From Gammaproteobacteria bacterium (lineage in GTDB: Bacteria > Pseudomonadota > Gammaproteobacteria > Nitrosococcales > Methylophagaceae): a DNA stretch of 64,000 nt. Location: NCBI GenBank assembly GCA_014859375.1, contig JACUUH010000002.1, positions 62,001 to 126,000 of the forward strand. Reading direction: 5' to 3'. Under the pieces are notes generated by a model. The model was not told where the DNA came from and ran no database searches. It saw only the letters and a program-made list of their open reading frames with translations. The position numbers were made by a program, and so were the translations under genes. Shown here one piece after another: positions 58,019 to 64,000 of the stretch; position 1 is the stretch's first letter, and the number at the start of each line of letters is the position of its first letter.

Positions 58019-58430
58019 TAATTAACCTGAACTTTGGATAAGCAATTCAGTTATTTAGTGAAAAAGGTAATGGCTAAATAAATGAGAAACACCACGTAAT
58101 TCGTGATACGAATAAGTGGTCTAAGGTAAGCGTTAGAATATTTTAGGATATCATCTTCCCGTTTATTGCCGCCAACAACCAAGCTAGTTTTGTGGGTGAA
58201 GTAGTCGCGTGTTTGAGCGTAGCGAGTTGTCGACTACGCCACAAAAGTAGCTTGATTGTTGGAGATAAGGCAATGTCGGGTGCCATTTTCTTTGGTTCTG
58301 TTTCTTTTGGGCACACAAAAGAAATGAACGCCTAGCGGCGAGCGTTGGACTTCGAATAGAAAAAATAACTTTAAAATAAATACTTAACTCAATTATGAGA
58401 CTTTTTCTTATCCAGAGTTCAGGTTAATTA
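58019..58430. mobile_element. 412-bp element with 24-bp terminal inverted repeats (MITE-like)
   Basis: The left end (58019-58042, beginning TAATTAACCTGAACT) and right end (58407-58430) are inverted copies of each other with one mismatch in 24 bases. The inside has no gene and contains the dispersed repeat copy 2 (58145-58340). No convincing target duplication is visible; the flanks are CTAG and GATT. A third copy of the end sequence lies at 58744-58768. This size and structure, with no transposase, fit a non-autonomous transposable element. Confidence 0.65.
58145..58340. repeat. Dispersed intergenic repeat, copy 2 (inverted relative to copy 1)
   Basis: The reverse complement of this stretch aligns with 997-1190 over nearly its whole length, with shared blocks listed under copy 1. 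Only this copy is bounded by the 24-bp inverted ends. Confidence 0.75.
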
Positions 58431-58497
58431 GATTAATTAACCAAAGAGGAACAGTGAACTGGAGGGAGATGAGGATAAATAAAGTGCCTGTGCCGTT

Positions 58498-58543
58498 GTA
58501 GGTTCGGCTTTAGCCGAACACTGTCGGACTGATGTCCGACCCA
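58498..58543. repeat. REP-like double palindrome
   Basis: Two perfect 7-bp-stem palindromes in a row: GTTCGGC-TTTA-GCCGAAC (58502-58519) and GTCGGAC-TGAT-GTCCGAC (58523-58540), bracketed by GTAGG and CCCAC. It is a member of the GTAGGTCGG-type repeat family seen again at 58785-58856 and 59023-59108. Confidence 0.75.
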
Positions 58544-58585
58544 CATCAAGGAAAACGGCATAAAACAGTGATGAACAAAAAAAGC

Positions 58586-58620
58586 TGTCATTGCGAGGTC
58601 GTAGACCGTGGCAATCTGGT
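58586..58620. repeat. Second short palindromic repeat type (GTCATTGCGAG family)
   Basis: Begins TGTCATTGCGAGG and ends GGCAATCTGG, with inner arms GGTC/GACC and outer arms ATTGC/GCAAT. From memory, sequences of the form GTCATTGCGAG...GCAATC are widely scattered in proteobacteria. Only one copy is in this window. Confidence 0.55.
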
Positions 58621-58743
58621 GGTGAACCTAGGCTTGGATAGCCGCTAAAAAAAAGGCACTGCTTATGTCATTAAAACTAGTTTTAGTGGTTTTACTAGCT
58701 AATTGTTGGTAAGTCATTGTTCGTTATAGGGTAGCTGACTATT

Positions 58744-58768
58744 CTTATCCAGAACTGAGGTTAATTAA
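58744..58768. repeat. Third copy of the MITE-like end sequence
   Basis: CTTATCCAGAACTGAGG followed by TTAATTAA matches the right end of the 412-bp element with a few changes. The sequence just after it, TTAATTAACCACAGAGG, also resembles 58433-58449. It may be a solo end left by an excised or truncated element. Confidence 0.55.
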
Positions 58769-58784
58769 CCACAGAGGCGCATCG

Positions 58785-58856
58785 TTCGATTAAAATCGAA
58801 CCTACGAGGTCGGACTTTAGCCCAACGTCAGATTGTCGGGTTAAAACCCGACCTAC
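58785..58856. repeat. REP-like palindrome cluster
   Basis: Three units follow each other: TTCGAT-TAAA-ATCGAA (58785-58800), a degenerate GTCGGACTTTAGCCCAAC (58809-58826) and a perfect GTCGGGTT-AA-AACCCGAC (58835-58852) followed by CTAC. Confidence 0.72.
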
Positions 58857-58899
58857 AGGATTTTTATCGTAGATACCATCTCCCTCACACCATCACAAG

Positions 58900-59022
58900 T
58901 CAATTAATTAACTGTGGTTGATACGGGGTTTGGTGTTTCAACACACCAAAACAAATTTGTACTAACTTACGCATTGAAGCACCAAGCGCTGCCATTTTAG
59001 ATTTTCCATTCTTTAGCAAACG
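58900..59022 (-). pseudogene. Remnant of an IS110-family transposase, C-terminal end
   Basis: Read leftwards from 59022 the frame gives RLLKNGKSKMAALGASMRK, then LVQICFGVLKHQTPYQPQLIN and a stop at 58902-58900. The K-x-K-M-A-A-L-G-A-x-M-R-K-L stretch and the following GVLK segment match the C-terminal end of IS110/IS1111-type DEDD transposases. Only about 40 codons survive and the upstream part is replaced by REP-like sequence, so it is a dead fragment. Confidence 0.75.
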
Positions 59023-59108
59023 GTCGAGTTTTAATTCGACAATCCATTTTTTCAGTCAAAACTGAACCCACAACACAAGCATTATCGTAGGTCGTATTTT
59101 AATGCGAC
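59023..59108. repeat. REP-like palindrome cluster next to the IS110 remnant
   Basis: Three palindromes lie here: GTCGAGTTTTAATTCGAC (59023-59040), TTCAGT-CAAA-ACTGAA (59051-59066) and GTCGTATTTTAATGCGAC (59091-59108, preceded by GTAG). Stems are five to eight base pairs with G-T pairs. Confidence 0.7.
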
Positions 59109-59126
59109 AAAACCGAAGCGACAGAC

Positions 59127-59154
59127 AAAAAAAGCCCCAACCGAAGTCAGGGCT
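59127..59154 (-). terminator. Intrinsic terminator of the SH3-domain gene
   Basis: On the minus strand AGCCCTGAC pairs with GTTGGGGCT around a TTCG tetraloop (59154-59133) and is followed by seven T residues. Two stem pairs are G-T. It is an excellent terminator 35 bases after the stop of the gene at 59190. Confidence 0.9.
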
Positions 59155-59189
59155 CCTTACATTCCCAATTCAGGACGTGACTTTAATAA

Positions 59190-59864
59190 TTATAAATTAC
59201 CCCAGCCGCTTTTCTTTTGAAAACGTAAACGGGGCAAGATTAAGCCCAGAATAATGCCACCGAACAACACTGCGGCACCAATTAAAAACCAGCTTTTTGC
59301 CGCATTATCTTTCAGGGCGCTATTCTCAATGACAATAGATTGCATTTCGTGATCAATCTGTTGCAGCTTTTCTTTTAATAAACGATTCTCATTATCTAAA
59401 GCTACAGCGCTTGATGCTGTTCTTCTAAGATCATCCAATTCTTTACTCAAGCGTTGCGAGGTTTCTTTCAATGACATATTTTCACTGCCAGCATCGGTAT
59501 TTTGCGATGATAAAGCATGGATTTCTTCTTTATATTTCGCCAGTTCCAATTCCAGATTGGCTACTTTTTGTTGACTGGCAATCAATTGATTACGAGCGCT
59601 GGCACTATTGCTGAGATAACGAGTTAGCACCCAACCTTCAACGCCTGAATCAGTACGAACTTTTGAATAACCTGCCGGATCGGTTTCGAGCAAATCCAAC
59701 TTGGTGCCACTTGGCAACATTTTAACAATGCCAAATTTAACGCCTTGGCCGGTTCTCATCGTTATTTCAAGCTGATCGGAAACGTAGCGTGATGTTTCAG
59801 AAAAAGCGATGAGCGGTGTCGCTAAGCTGAAGACAAAAAGTGTGCTGACAATAAATTTTTTCAC
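59190..59864 (-). CDS. SH3b-domain periplasmic/membrane protein (YgiM-like, TIGR04211 type)
   Basis: A 224-residue protein with signal peptide (MKKFIVSTLFVFSLATPLIAF, cleavage near SET). A bacterial SH3 domain follows (about 25-85, with LEITMRTGQGVKFGIVKMLPSGTKLDLLE-type sequence and GVEGWVLTRYLS). A long coiled coil (about 92-185) precedes one C-terminal membrane helix (about 192-212) and a basic tail. This layout matches YgiM, whose exact role is unclear though a cell-envelope function is likely. It has its own terminator and is unrelated to the flanking ars genes. Confidence 0.88.
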   Translation of the reverse strand: MKKFIVSTLFVFSLATPLIAFSETSRYVSDQLEITMRTGQGVKFGIVKMLPSGTKLDLLETDPAGYSKVRTDSGVEGWVLTRYLSNSASARNQLIASQQKVANLELELAKYKEEIHALSSQNTDAGSENMSLKETSQRLSKELDDLRRTASSAVALDNENRLLKEKLQQIDHEMQSIVIENSALKDNAAKSWFLIGAAVLFGGIILGLILPRLRFQKKSGWGNL

Positions 59865-60040
59865 GGCGAAGATTCTATATTGAGTTAAGTTAAACGCTTA
59901 TTCTAACAGATGAGAATTCACGATAAGAGTAGTGACATCATAAATATATCTAATCGTTATTGAAAGCCATCCTTTGATTCATAGCTTTGTAATATAAAAC
60001 TGTTAGTCTCTCGGCTGATAAATAATATGGTGTTGAAGTA

Positions 60041-60544
60041 ATGGAAAAAATTAGGGTTATGTTTTTGTGCACAGGCAATTCTTGTCGTTCGCAAATGGCA
60101 CAAGGATGGGCACAGGCGTTAGCACCAACATTAATTGAAGCACGTTCTGCCGGTATTGAGGCGCATGGTCAACATGCTACAGCGATCAAAGTCATGGCAG
60201 AGGTGGATATTGATATTTCCAAACAACAATCTATTCGGGTGAATAGTGAAATGTTGGAATGGGCAGATTTGCTGGTAACTTTGTGTGACAACACCGAACA
60301 GCAGTGTCCGGTAGTAAATCCTCACACGATAAAATTACATTTACCTTTGACTGACCCCGCCAAAATTAAGGGTACAGAGCAAGAAGTATTAGCTGAATTT
60401 CGTGAGGCTTGCGAAAAAGTCAAACAACGTGTTCATTTTGTTATAGAACAACTAGGGTCTGTTGAACTTTCATCGCCACCCCTGCGAGAGGCTGTTTTTG
60501 GGTCGAACAAGGCGGACATGATGCAATGTAGTTATGCTACATAA
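60041..60544 (+). CDS. arsC: Arsenate reductase ArsC, thioredoxin-coupled (LMW phosphatase) type
   Basis: A 167-residue arsenate reductase of the low-molecular-weight tyrosine-phosphatase fold. The P-loop FLCTGNSCRSQMAQGW carries the nucleophile Cys10, and the redox pair Cys82 and Cys89 is in TLCDNTEQQCPV. These are the same positions as in the Staphylococcus pI258 enzyme, which points to thioredoxin as reductant rather than glutaredoxin. About 25 residues extend past the usual C-terminus (from SPPLREAVFG), of unknown role. The gene faces away from arsR-arsJ-acr3 and is 2.1 kb from it across the repeat region, so it has its own promoter. Its product arsenite would leave through Acr3. Confidence 0.93.
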   Translation: MEKIRVMFLCTGNSCRSQMAQGWAQALAPTLIEARSAGIEAHGQHATAIKVMAEVDIDISKQQSIRVNSEMLEWADLLVTLCDNTEQQCPVVNPHTIKLHLPLTDPAKIKGTEQEVLAEFREACEKVKQRVHFVIEQLGSVELSSPPLREAVFGSNKADMMQCSYAT

Positions 60545-60758
60545 GTCATTTCCAACGCTGTGGTGCGGAAAAACAGCCCTAGCCCTCCGGATTGTGATTG
60601 AAAAACCGCCCCCCGCTGTTGCTCGCCATTCACTTGGAACAACCAAGCTTCATTGCTCGCGCCTTGGTTGACGGCTTTTCAACTGACAACAGAGGCGGCT
60701 ATGAAAGATAAACAGACCCTGGCTGAATAAATAGGCACTTTCAGTACACGTAACAAAA
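60545..60758. other. Gene-free stretch with nested inverted repeats
   Basis: No coding region is seen between arsC and the Pho box. Outer arms TTGAAAAACCG (60598-60608) and CGGCTTTTCAA (60672-60682) pair with one mismatch. Inner arms CAACCAAG (60640-60647) and CTTGGTTG (60663-60670) pair perfectly. TTGCTCGC occurs twice in the loop regions. It could be a structured RNA, a REP-type unit or part of an arsC terminator; no T-run follows. Confidence 0.5.
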
Positions 60759-60791
60759 CTGTCATAAAAACTTCATAAAACGGTCACCTAA
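60759..60791 (+). promoter_or_regulatory. PhoB box (three 11-bp direct repeats) upstream of phnFDCE
   Basis: Three consecutive 11-base units, CTGTCATAAAA, ACTTCATAAAA and CGGTCACCTAA, match the Pho-box pattern of TGTCA half-sites followed by AT. It lies 64 bases before the phnF ATG, with AT-rich sequence at about the right distance for a -10. This predicts phosphate-starvation induction. A dyad TCAAC...GTTGA (60792-60819) just after it could be a PhnF operator. Confidence 0.8.
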
Positions 60792-60855
60792 TCAACATTT
60801 AACAGTCACATTAAGTTGATTTAATGCTCCCATAAATTCTTATGGAGATGTCTAG

Positions 60856-61584
60856 ATGACATTGTATGCAGTTAATCGACATACCGGTGAGGCCGTCTAT
60901 CAGCAAATCACGCGGATTCTGGAACAGGAAATCAAATCTAGTTACGAAGCGGGTGATTACCTGTCGACAGAAAATGAGCTTGCGGCTCGCTTTTCGGTTA
61001 ATCGCCATACTATACGTCACGCCATTGATGAATTAGTAAGCGCAGGTGTGGTTGAACGCCAACATGGTCGAGGAACTGTCGTTCTTGGTGCGGCATTAGA
61101 TTATCAAATTGGCGAACATACCCGTTTTACTGAAACCCTTGAATCATTGGGTAAAACCACTAATACACGCATCATTCGTAAAATTATCGTTCCCGCACGC
61201 GGTGGCGTGGCTCGTCGGTTGAATATCGATAATGAAACGCCAGTCTTACTGCTTGAAACCTTAAGAAAGGTTGATGACCGACCATTTTGTGTTATCTCAC
61301 ATTTCATCCCCGTTAATGCTTATCCAGAAATTGAAACAGATTATCTGAGTGGATCGCTGCATGCTTTTTTTAAGCAGACATTAAATATTTCGCTGTTACG
61401 CAAAGAAAGTTTAGCCACTGCCAGCATGCCGATAGGTGATGATGCTTCACACCTGCAAATCCCTAACAACTTTCCTGTTTTACGGGTGAAAAGCATCAAT
61501 ATTGATGCTGTCAGCAAACACCCTGTTGAATACTCGATTACCCGTTTTCGTGCTGACCGAGTTCAACTTTCTTTTATCCCCTGA
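60856..61584 (+). CDS. phnF: GntR/HutC-family regulator PhnF
   Basis: A 242-residue transcription factor. The N-terminal GntR winged helix (about 10-75) includes QQITRILEQEIKSSYEAGDYLSTENELAARF and VNRHTIRHAIDELVSAGVVERQHGRGT segments. The C-terminal UTRA ligand-binding domain (about 95-240) includes LLLETLRKVDDRPFCVISHFIP and YSITRFRADRVQLSF. The sequence and the adjacent phnDCE make it PhnF, a phosphonate/phosphate-responsive regulator. GGAG lies eight bases before the ATG. It is first in the operon, downstream of the Pho box. Confidence 0.92.
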   Translation: MTLYAVNRHTGEAVYQQITRILEQEIKSSYEAGDYLSTENELAARFSVNRHTIRHAIDELVSAGVVERQHGRGTVVLGAALDYQIGEHTRFTETLESLGKTTNTRIIRKIIVPARGGVARRLNIDNETPVLLLETLRKVDDRPFCVISHFIPVNAYPEIETDYLSGSLHAFFKQTLNISLLRKESLATASMPIGDDASHLQIPNNFPVLRVKSINIDAVSKHPVEYSITRFRADRVQLSFIP

Positions 61585-61632
61585 TTGACCTTTTTTAATT
61601 TTATCCCGACTAATCGACTGGAGTTTTTCCAA

Positions 61633-62550
61633 ATGAAATTGAAGCAACTTTTTACAGCTGCAACAGTAGTTATTGTTATGAGTTCAAGCGCTTTTGCCGT
61701 TGATTTACCGACAGGTACAGCAGCCGATCCTTTACGTGTAATGATGGTGCCTGCTGATGTGGGTGGCGGTGATGTGACCCAAGACTACAAACCCGTTTTT
61801 GATGCGATTGCCAAGCAATATGGCGTTCACTTTAAACTCATGTCAGGTGAAAGTTACGCAGCTGTCGTGAAAGGTCTATGTGGCAACCAAACAGATATCG
61901 CCTGGTATGGCCCGGTCACGTTTGGACAAGCGCATGAAATGTGTGGTGCAGAATTACTGGCCTTAGACGTGAAAAAGGGTCAGTCAGTTTACTACTCAGG
62001 TATTTTCACTAAAAAAGGTAATGGTATTGACACGGTTATAGACCTAAAAGGTAGATCCTTAGCAGTGGGCGATACATCATCAACATCGTCTTTTAACTTC
62101 CCTATGGCAATGATTATCGATGCCGGTGTTGATCCTGTGAATGATATTGCAAAAGTCATTCTGGCCGGCAGCCACACTAACTCAATCGCGGCCTTGAAAG
62201 AAGGTAAAGTCGATGCAGCAGCAGCGTCATTTAACTCATGGGAAAAAGCCGTCAATGCCAACATTATTGACCCAGAGTTATTCCGTGTATTAGTTAAATC
62301 TGAAACGATCCCTAACCCACCATTGGCGATGAACCCAAACTTATCTCCAGAATTGAAAGCGAAGTTACGCCACGCATTTAGCGATATTCATAACCATGTT
62401 GATCCTGAAATCATTCGTGGTTATGGCGCTAAGAAAGTCGATCGTTACGATACAACATATCCACAAGAAAAAATGCTGGCTGCTTTGAAAAAACTATCAA
62501 AGGTGACAGATGAGCTAAAAGCAGAGCTTATCGACAAGGCAGGCAAGTAA
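61633..62550 (+). CDS. phnD: Phosphonate ABC transporter substrate-binding protein PhnD
   Basis: A periplasmic binding protein of 305 residues. The ATG at 61633 gives the signal peptide MKLKQLFTAATVVIVMSSSAFA with cleavage before VDLPTG; 16 in-frame codons from a TTG directly after the phnF stop are rejected. MMVPADVGGGDVTQDYKPVFDAIAKQYG, GESYAAVVKGLCGNQTDIAWYGP and DTSSTSSFNFPMAMI contain the phosphonate-binding loops seen in PhnD. Substrate range (aminoethylphosphonate, methylphosphonate or phosphite) cannot be told. It is followed by a hairpin and then phnC. Confidence 0.93.
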   Translation: MKLKQLFTAATVVIVMSSSAFAVDLPTGTAADPLRVMMVPADVGGGDVTQDYKPVFDAIAKQYGVHFKLMSGESYAAVVKGLCGNQTDIAWYGPVTFGQAHEMCGAELLALDVKKGQSVYYSGIFTKKGNGIDTVIDLKGRSLAVGDTSSTSSFNFPMAMIIDAGVDPVNDIAKVILAGSHTNSIAALKEGKVDAAAASFNSWEKAVNANIIDPELFRVLVKSETIPNPPLAMNPNLSPELKAKLRHAFSDIHNHVDPEIIRGYGAKKVDRYDTTYPQEKMLAALKKLSKVTDELKAELIDKAGK

Positions 62551-62558
62551 AAATCAGC

Positions 62559-62590
62559 AAGGAAGACGCAAGCACGTGCGTCTGCCTTTT
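62559..62590 (+). terminator. Hairpin between phnD and phnC, possible partial terminator
   Basis: AAGGAAGACGCA (62559-62570) pairs with TGCGTCTGCCTT (62577-62588) with one mismatch over a six-base loop, then TT. A similar placement after binding-protein genes in other transporters keeps their mRNA more abundant than that of the ATPase and permease. Confidence 0.55.
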
Positions 62591-62622
62591 CCTGAACTTA
62601 ACAACAAAAAGCAGGTATGTAT

Positions 62623-63441
62623 ATGCTGGAATTTAAATCAACATCAGTCGTATATGGCGACGGCACTAAAGCGGTTGATAACATCAGTCTCACTATTAAA
62701 GAAGGTGAGTTTTGTGTGTTACTTGGCCCATCAGGTGCGGGTAAATCAACCCTAATGGGTATGTTAAATGGGTTAGTGACACCGACATCTGGCGAAGTTG
62801 CTTTGGATGGTGTGGTGATGACTAAACAAACCAAACGTACGCTACAGCAACAAATCAGCATGATCCATCAGCAATTGCATTTAGTACCAAGATTATCGGT
62901 ATTGCATAACGTATTAAGCGGTAAATTGTTTGCAGTGCCTACTATTAAAAGTTTGTTCAAATTGTTTGATAACAAAGATCAACGCCGTGCATGCATGTTA
63001 TTACAAGAAGTCGATTTGGAAGAAAAACACCTGTATCGACGCGCCTCAGCACTATCAGGAGGACAGCAACAACGTGTAGCCATTGCCCGAGCTTTTATGG
63101 CGGAACCAAAAGTTGTTTTAGCTGATGAGCCTGTCGCCAGCTTAGATCCTACCGTCAGTCGTCAGGTATTAAATAGCCTCAAATTAGCATCACATGCACA
63201 TAACGCAACCGTTTTGTGTAGCTTGCATCAGATTGAATATGCCATTGAATTTGCTGATCGCATCATTGCCATGCGCAAAGGTCAGGTTGTGTTCAACGGT
63301 GTGCCAAGTGAGCTTGATGATGCCGCACTCAAAGCAATTTATGGTGATGAGTATCGTGCAGCAACGGCAGAAGAACGTGCAGCATCAACACAGGACAAGA
63401 CTCTGTTTGTTCCCTCTAAATTAACTAGTGCAGTGGCATAA
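62623..63441 (+). CDS. phnC: Phosphonate ABC transporter ATP-binding protein PhnC
   Basis: A 272-residue ABC ATPase. The ATG at 62623 (MLEFKSTSVVYGD) has AGG at seven-base spacing; an ATG two codons upstream leaves one base and is less likely. Walker A is LLGPSGAGKSTLMG, the Q-loop is in MIHQQLHLVPRLSV, the signature is ALSGGQQQRVAIARAF, Walker B is VVLADEPVASLDP, and the switch His is in SLHQIEYAIEFADRII. The C-terminal tail past 250 is typical of PhnC. It would energise uptake with PhnE. Confidence 0.95.
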   Translation: MLEFKSTSVVYGDGTKAVDNISLTIKEGEFCVLLGPSGAGKSTLMGMLNGLVTPTSGEVALDGVVMTKQTKRTLQQQISMIHQQLHLVPRLSVLHNVLSGKLFAVPTIKSLFKLFDNKDQRRACMLLQEVDLEEKHLYRRASALSGGQQQRVAIARAFMAEPKVVLADEPVASLDPTVSRQVLNSLKLASHAHNATVLCSLHQIEYAIEFADRIIAMRKGQVVFNGVPSELDDAALKAIYGDEYRAATAEERAASTQDKTLFVPSKLTSAVA

Positions 63442-63451
63442 GAGATATCAC

Positions 63452-64000
63452 ATGTTAGAAAACCAACACCCAAGCAATCCTAAAAATTGGCACCAATGGT
63501 CTTTAGAGCAGATGGTGACACCAAAAATGATTGGTATCTTACTTTTAATAATAGTGCTGTTAGGCTTATCTGCTCGCAACACCGAAATGGACAAAGCTGC
63601 CTATAAAACGGGTGAAGCAGTATTGGCGGTGATCGGTTTGAGTCAGTCTACGGTGTTAGATGGCGGGGCAAGTTTTGTTAAACAAGCGTTTCCATTCACC
63701 ATAGAGTCAAGACGTTCAACCAATAGAATAGTTGATTTTGATCGTGACAACTTACCCCTGTTTAGTCATATCGAAGTGGTTGAAGAGCAACGCTATGATG
63801 CACTCAATGAAACCTACACCGCTGAAATCAAAGAATATTTGGTGACGCCATTTGGTTATCTATGGAAAGTATTGGTCAAAATGTGGGAAACCATCGAAAT
63901 GGGTTTCTGGGGCACATTATTATCAGTGATGATTTCGATACCGCTGGCTATTTTTTCAGCTAAAAACTATAGCCCCAATAAATTCACCTATCTTGGCGCA
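63452..64000 (+). CDS. phnE: Phosphonate ABC transporter permease PhnE, N-terminal part (runs off window)
   Basis: The frame opens with ATG at 63452, ten bases after phnC, and stays open for 183 codons to the window edge. A cytosolic N-terminus (MLENQHPSNPKNWHQWSL) precedes one membrane helix (about 26-41). A long periplasmic stretch (about 45-140) follows, and a second hydrophobic segment begins at WETIEMGFWGTLLSVMISIPLAIF, which matches the start of the permease core (ETIEM-x-x-x-GT-x-x) of PhnE. The extended N-terminal region before the core is longer than in E. coli PhnE. Confidence 0.9.
   Translation, partial: MLENQHPSNPKNWHQWSLEQMVTPKMIGILLLIIVLLGLSARNTEMDKAAYKTGEAVLAVIGLSQSTVLDGGASFVKQAFPFTIESRRSTNRIVDFDRDNLPLFSHIEVVEEQRYDALNETYTAEIKEYLVTPFGYLWKVLVKMWETIEMGFWGTLLSVMISIPLAIFSAKNYSPNKFTYLGA

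Noticed and set aside
58498-59108. Possible CRISPR array
   Set aside because: The repeats differ in sequence, are themselves palindromes and are unevenly spaced. No regular repeat-spacer period and no cas genes are seen.
60545-60758. Integron attC site
   Set aside because: Nested arms are present, but the R'' and R' core sites (RYYYAAC and GTTRRRY in the required arrangement) are not, and there is no integrase or cassette array.

Overview
The window looks like a chromosomal segment of a methylotrophic gammaproteobacterium, most likely Methylophaga or a close relative. Two things point there. One is a block of archaeal-type C1 genes (fae, mch, an orf5/orf7-like pair and homologues of methanofuran-biosynthesis enzymes). 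The other is a set of classical gammaproteobacterial gene orders: miaB-ybeZ-ybeY-corC-lnt, mrcA divergent from pilMNOPQ-aroK-aroB-damX, and pilGHIJ-chpA-chpC. Most genes are moderately AT-rich. gdhA is visibly GC-richer.

Layout. 1-2.5 kb: the 3' end of thyA, a cytochrome b561, a dispersed repeat, a small membrane protein and radC. 2.6-9.9 kb: miaB, ybeZ, ybeY, corC, lnt, trkH and a methyltransferase in one direction, nearly all touching or overlapping. 10-22.5 kb: rpmE, an M48 lipoprotein peptidase, mrcA, then the type IV pilus assembly operon pilMNOPQ followed by aroK, aroB and a damX-like SPOR protein. 22.5-32 kb: the C1-cofactor region. mch, orf7, orf5 and fae run leftwards, a HisA-like gene runs rightwards, and an overlapping five-gene set runs leftwards (ATP-grasp ligase, MfnF-like, pabB, MfnE-like kinase, MfnA-like decarboxylase). 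32-35 kb: cca and slt. 35-44.5 kb: the Pil-Chp chemosensory cluster, including a 2027-residue ChpA. 44.7-55 kb: gshA, a FIST-domain protein, gatB, a HAD phosphatase, rppH, argA, ilvD and gdhA. 55-60.5 kb: an arsenic island (acr3, arsJ, a gapdh remnant, arsR, and separately arsC), broken by about 1.3 kb rich in repeats. 60.7-64 kb: a PhoB-box-controlled phosphonate uptake operon phnF-phnD-phnC-phnE that runs off the edge.

How the genes work together. Fae condenses formaldehyde with tetrahydromethanopterin (H4MPT) and Mch handles the methenyl step. The mfn-like genes would make the furan cofactor that accepts the formyl group. pabB would supply the p-aminobenzoate needed for H4MPT. PilMNOPQ form the alignment subcomplex and the pilus secretin, and Pil-Chp controls the pilus motors. 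The ars genes convert arsenate and export arsenite or arseno-phosphoglycerate, but the dedicated GAPDH that should feed ArsJ has been reduced to its two ends.

Points most worth a second look: the mfnA-like decarboxylase and HisA-like enzyme in the C1-cofactor block; the internally deleted gapdh; a 412-bp element with 24-bp inverted ends; a strong intrinsic terminator inside the signal-peptide codons of the M48 lipoprotein; the repeated docking-like motif in ChpA; and a PilJ with no periplasmic domain.
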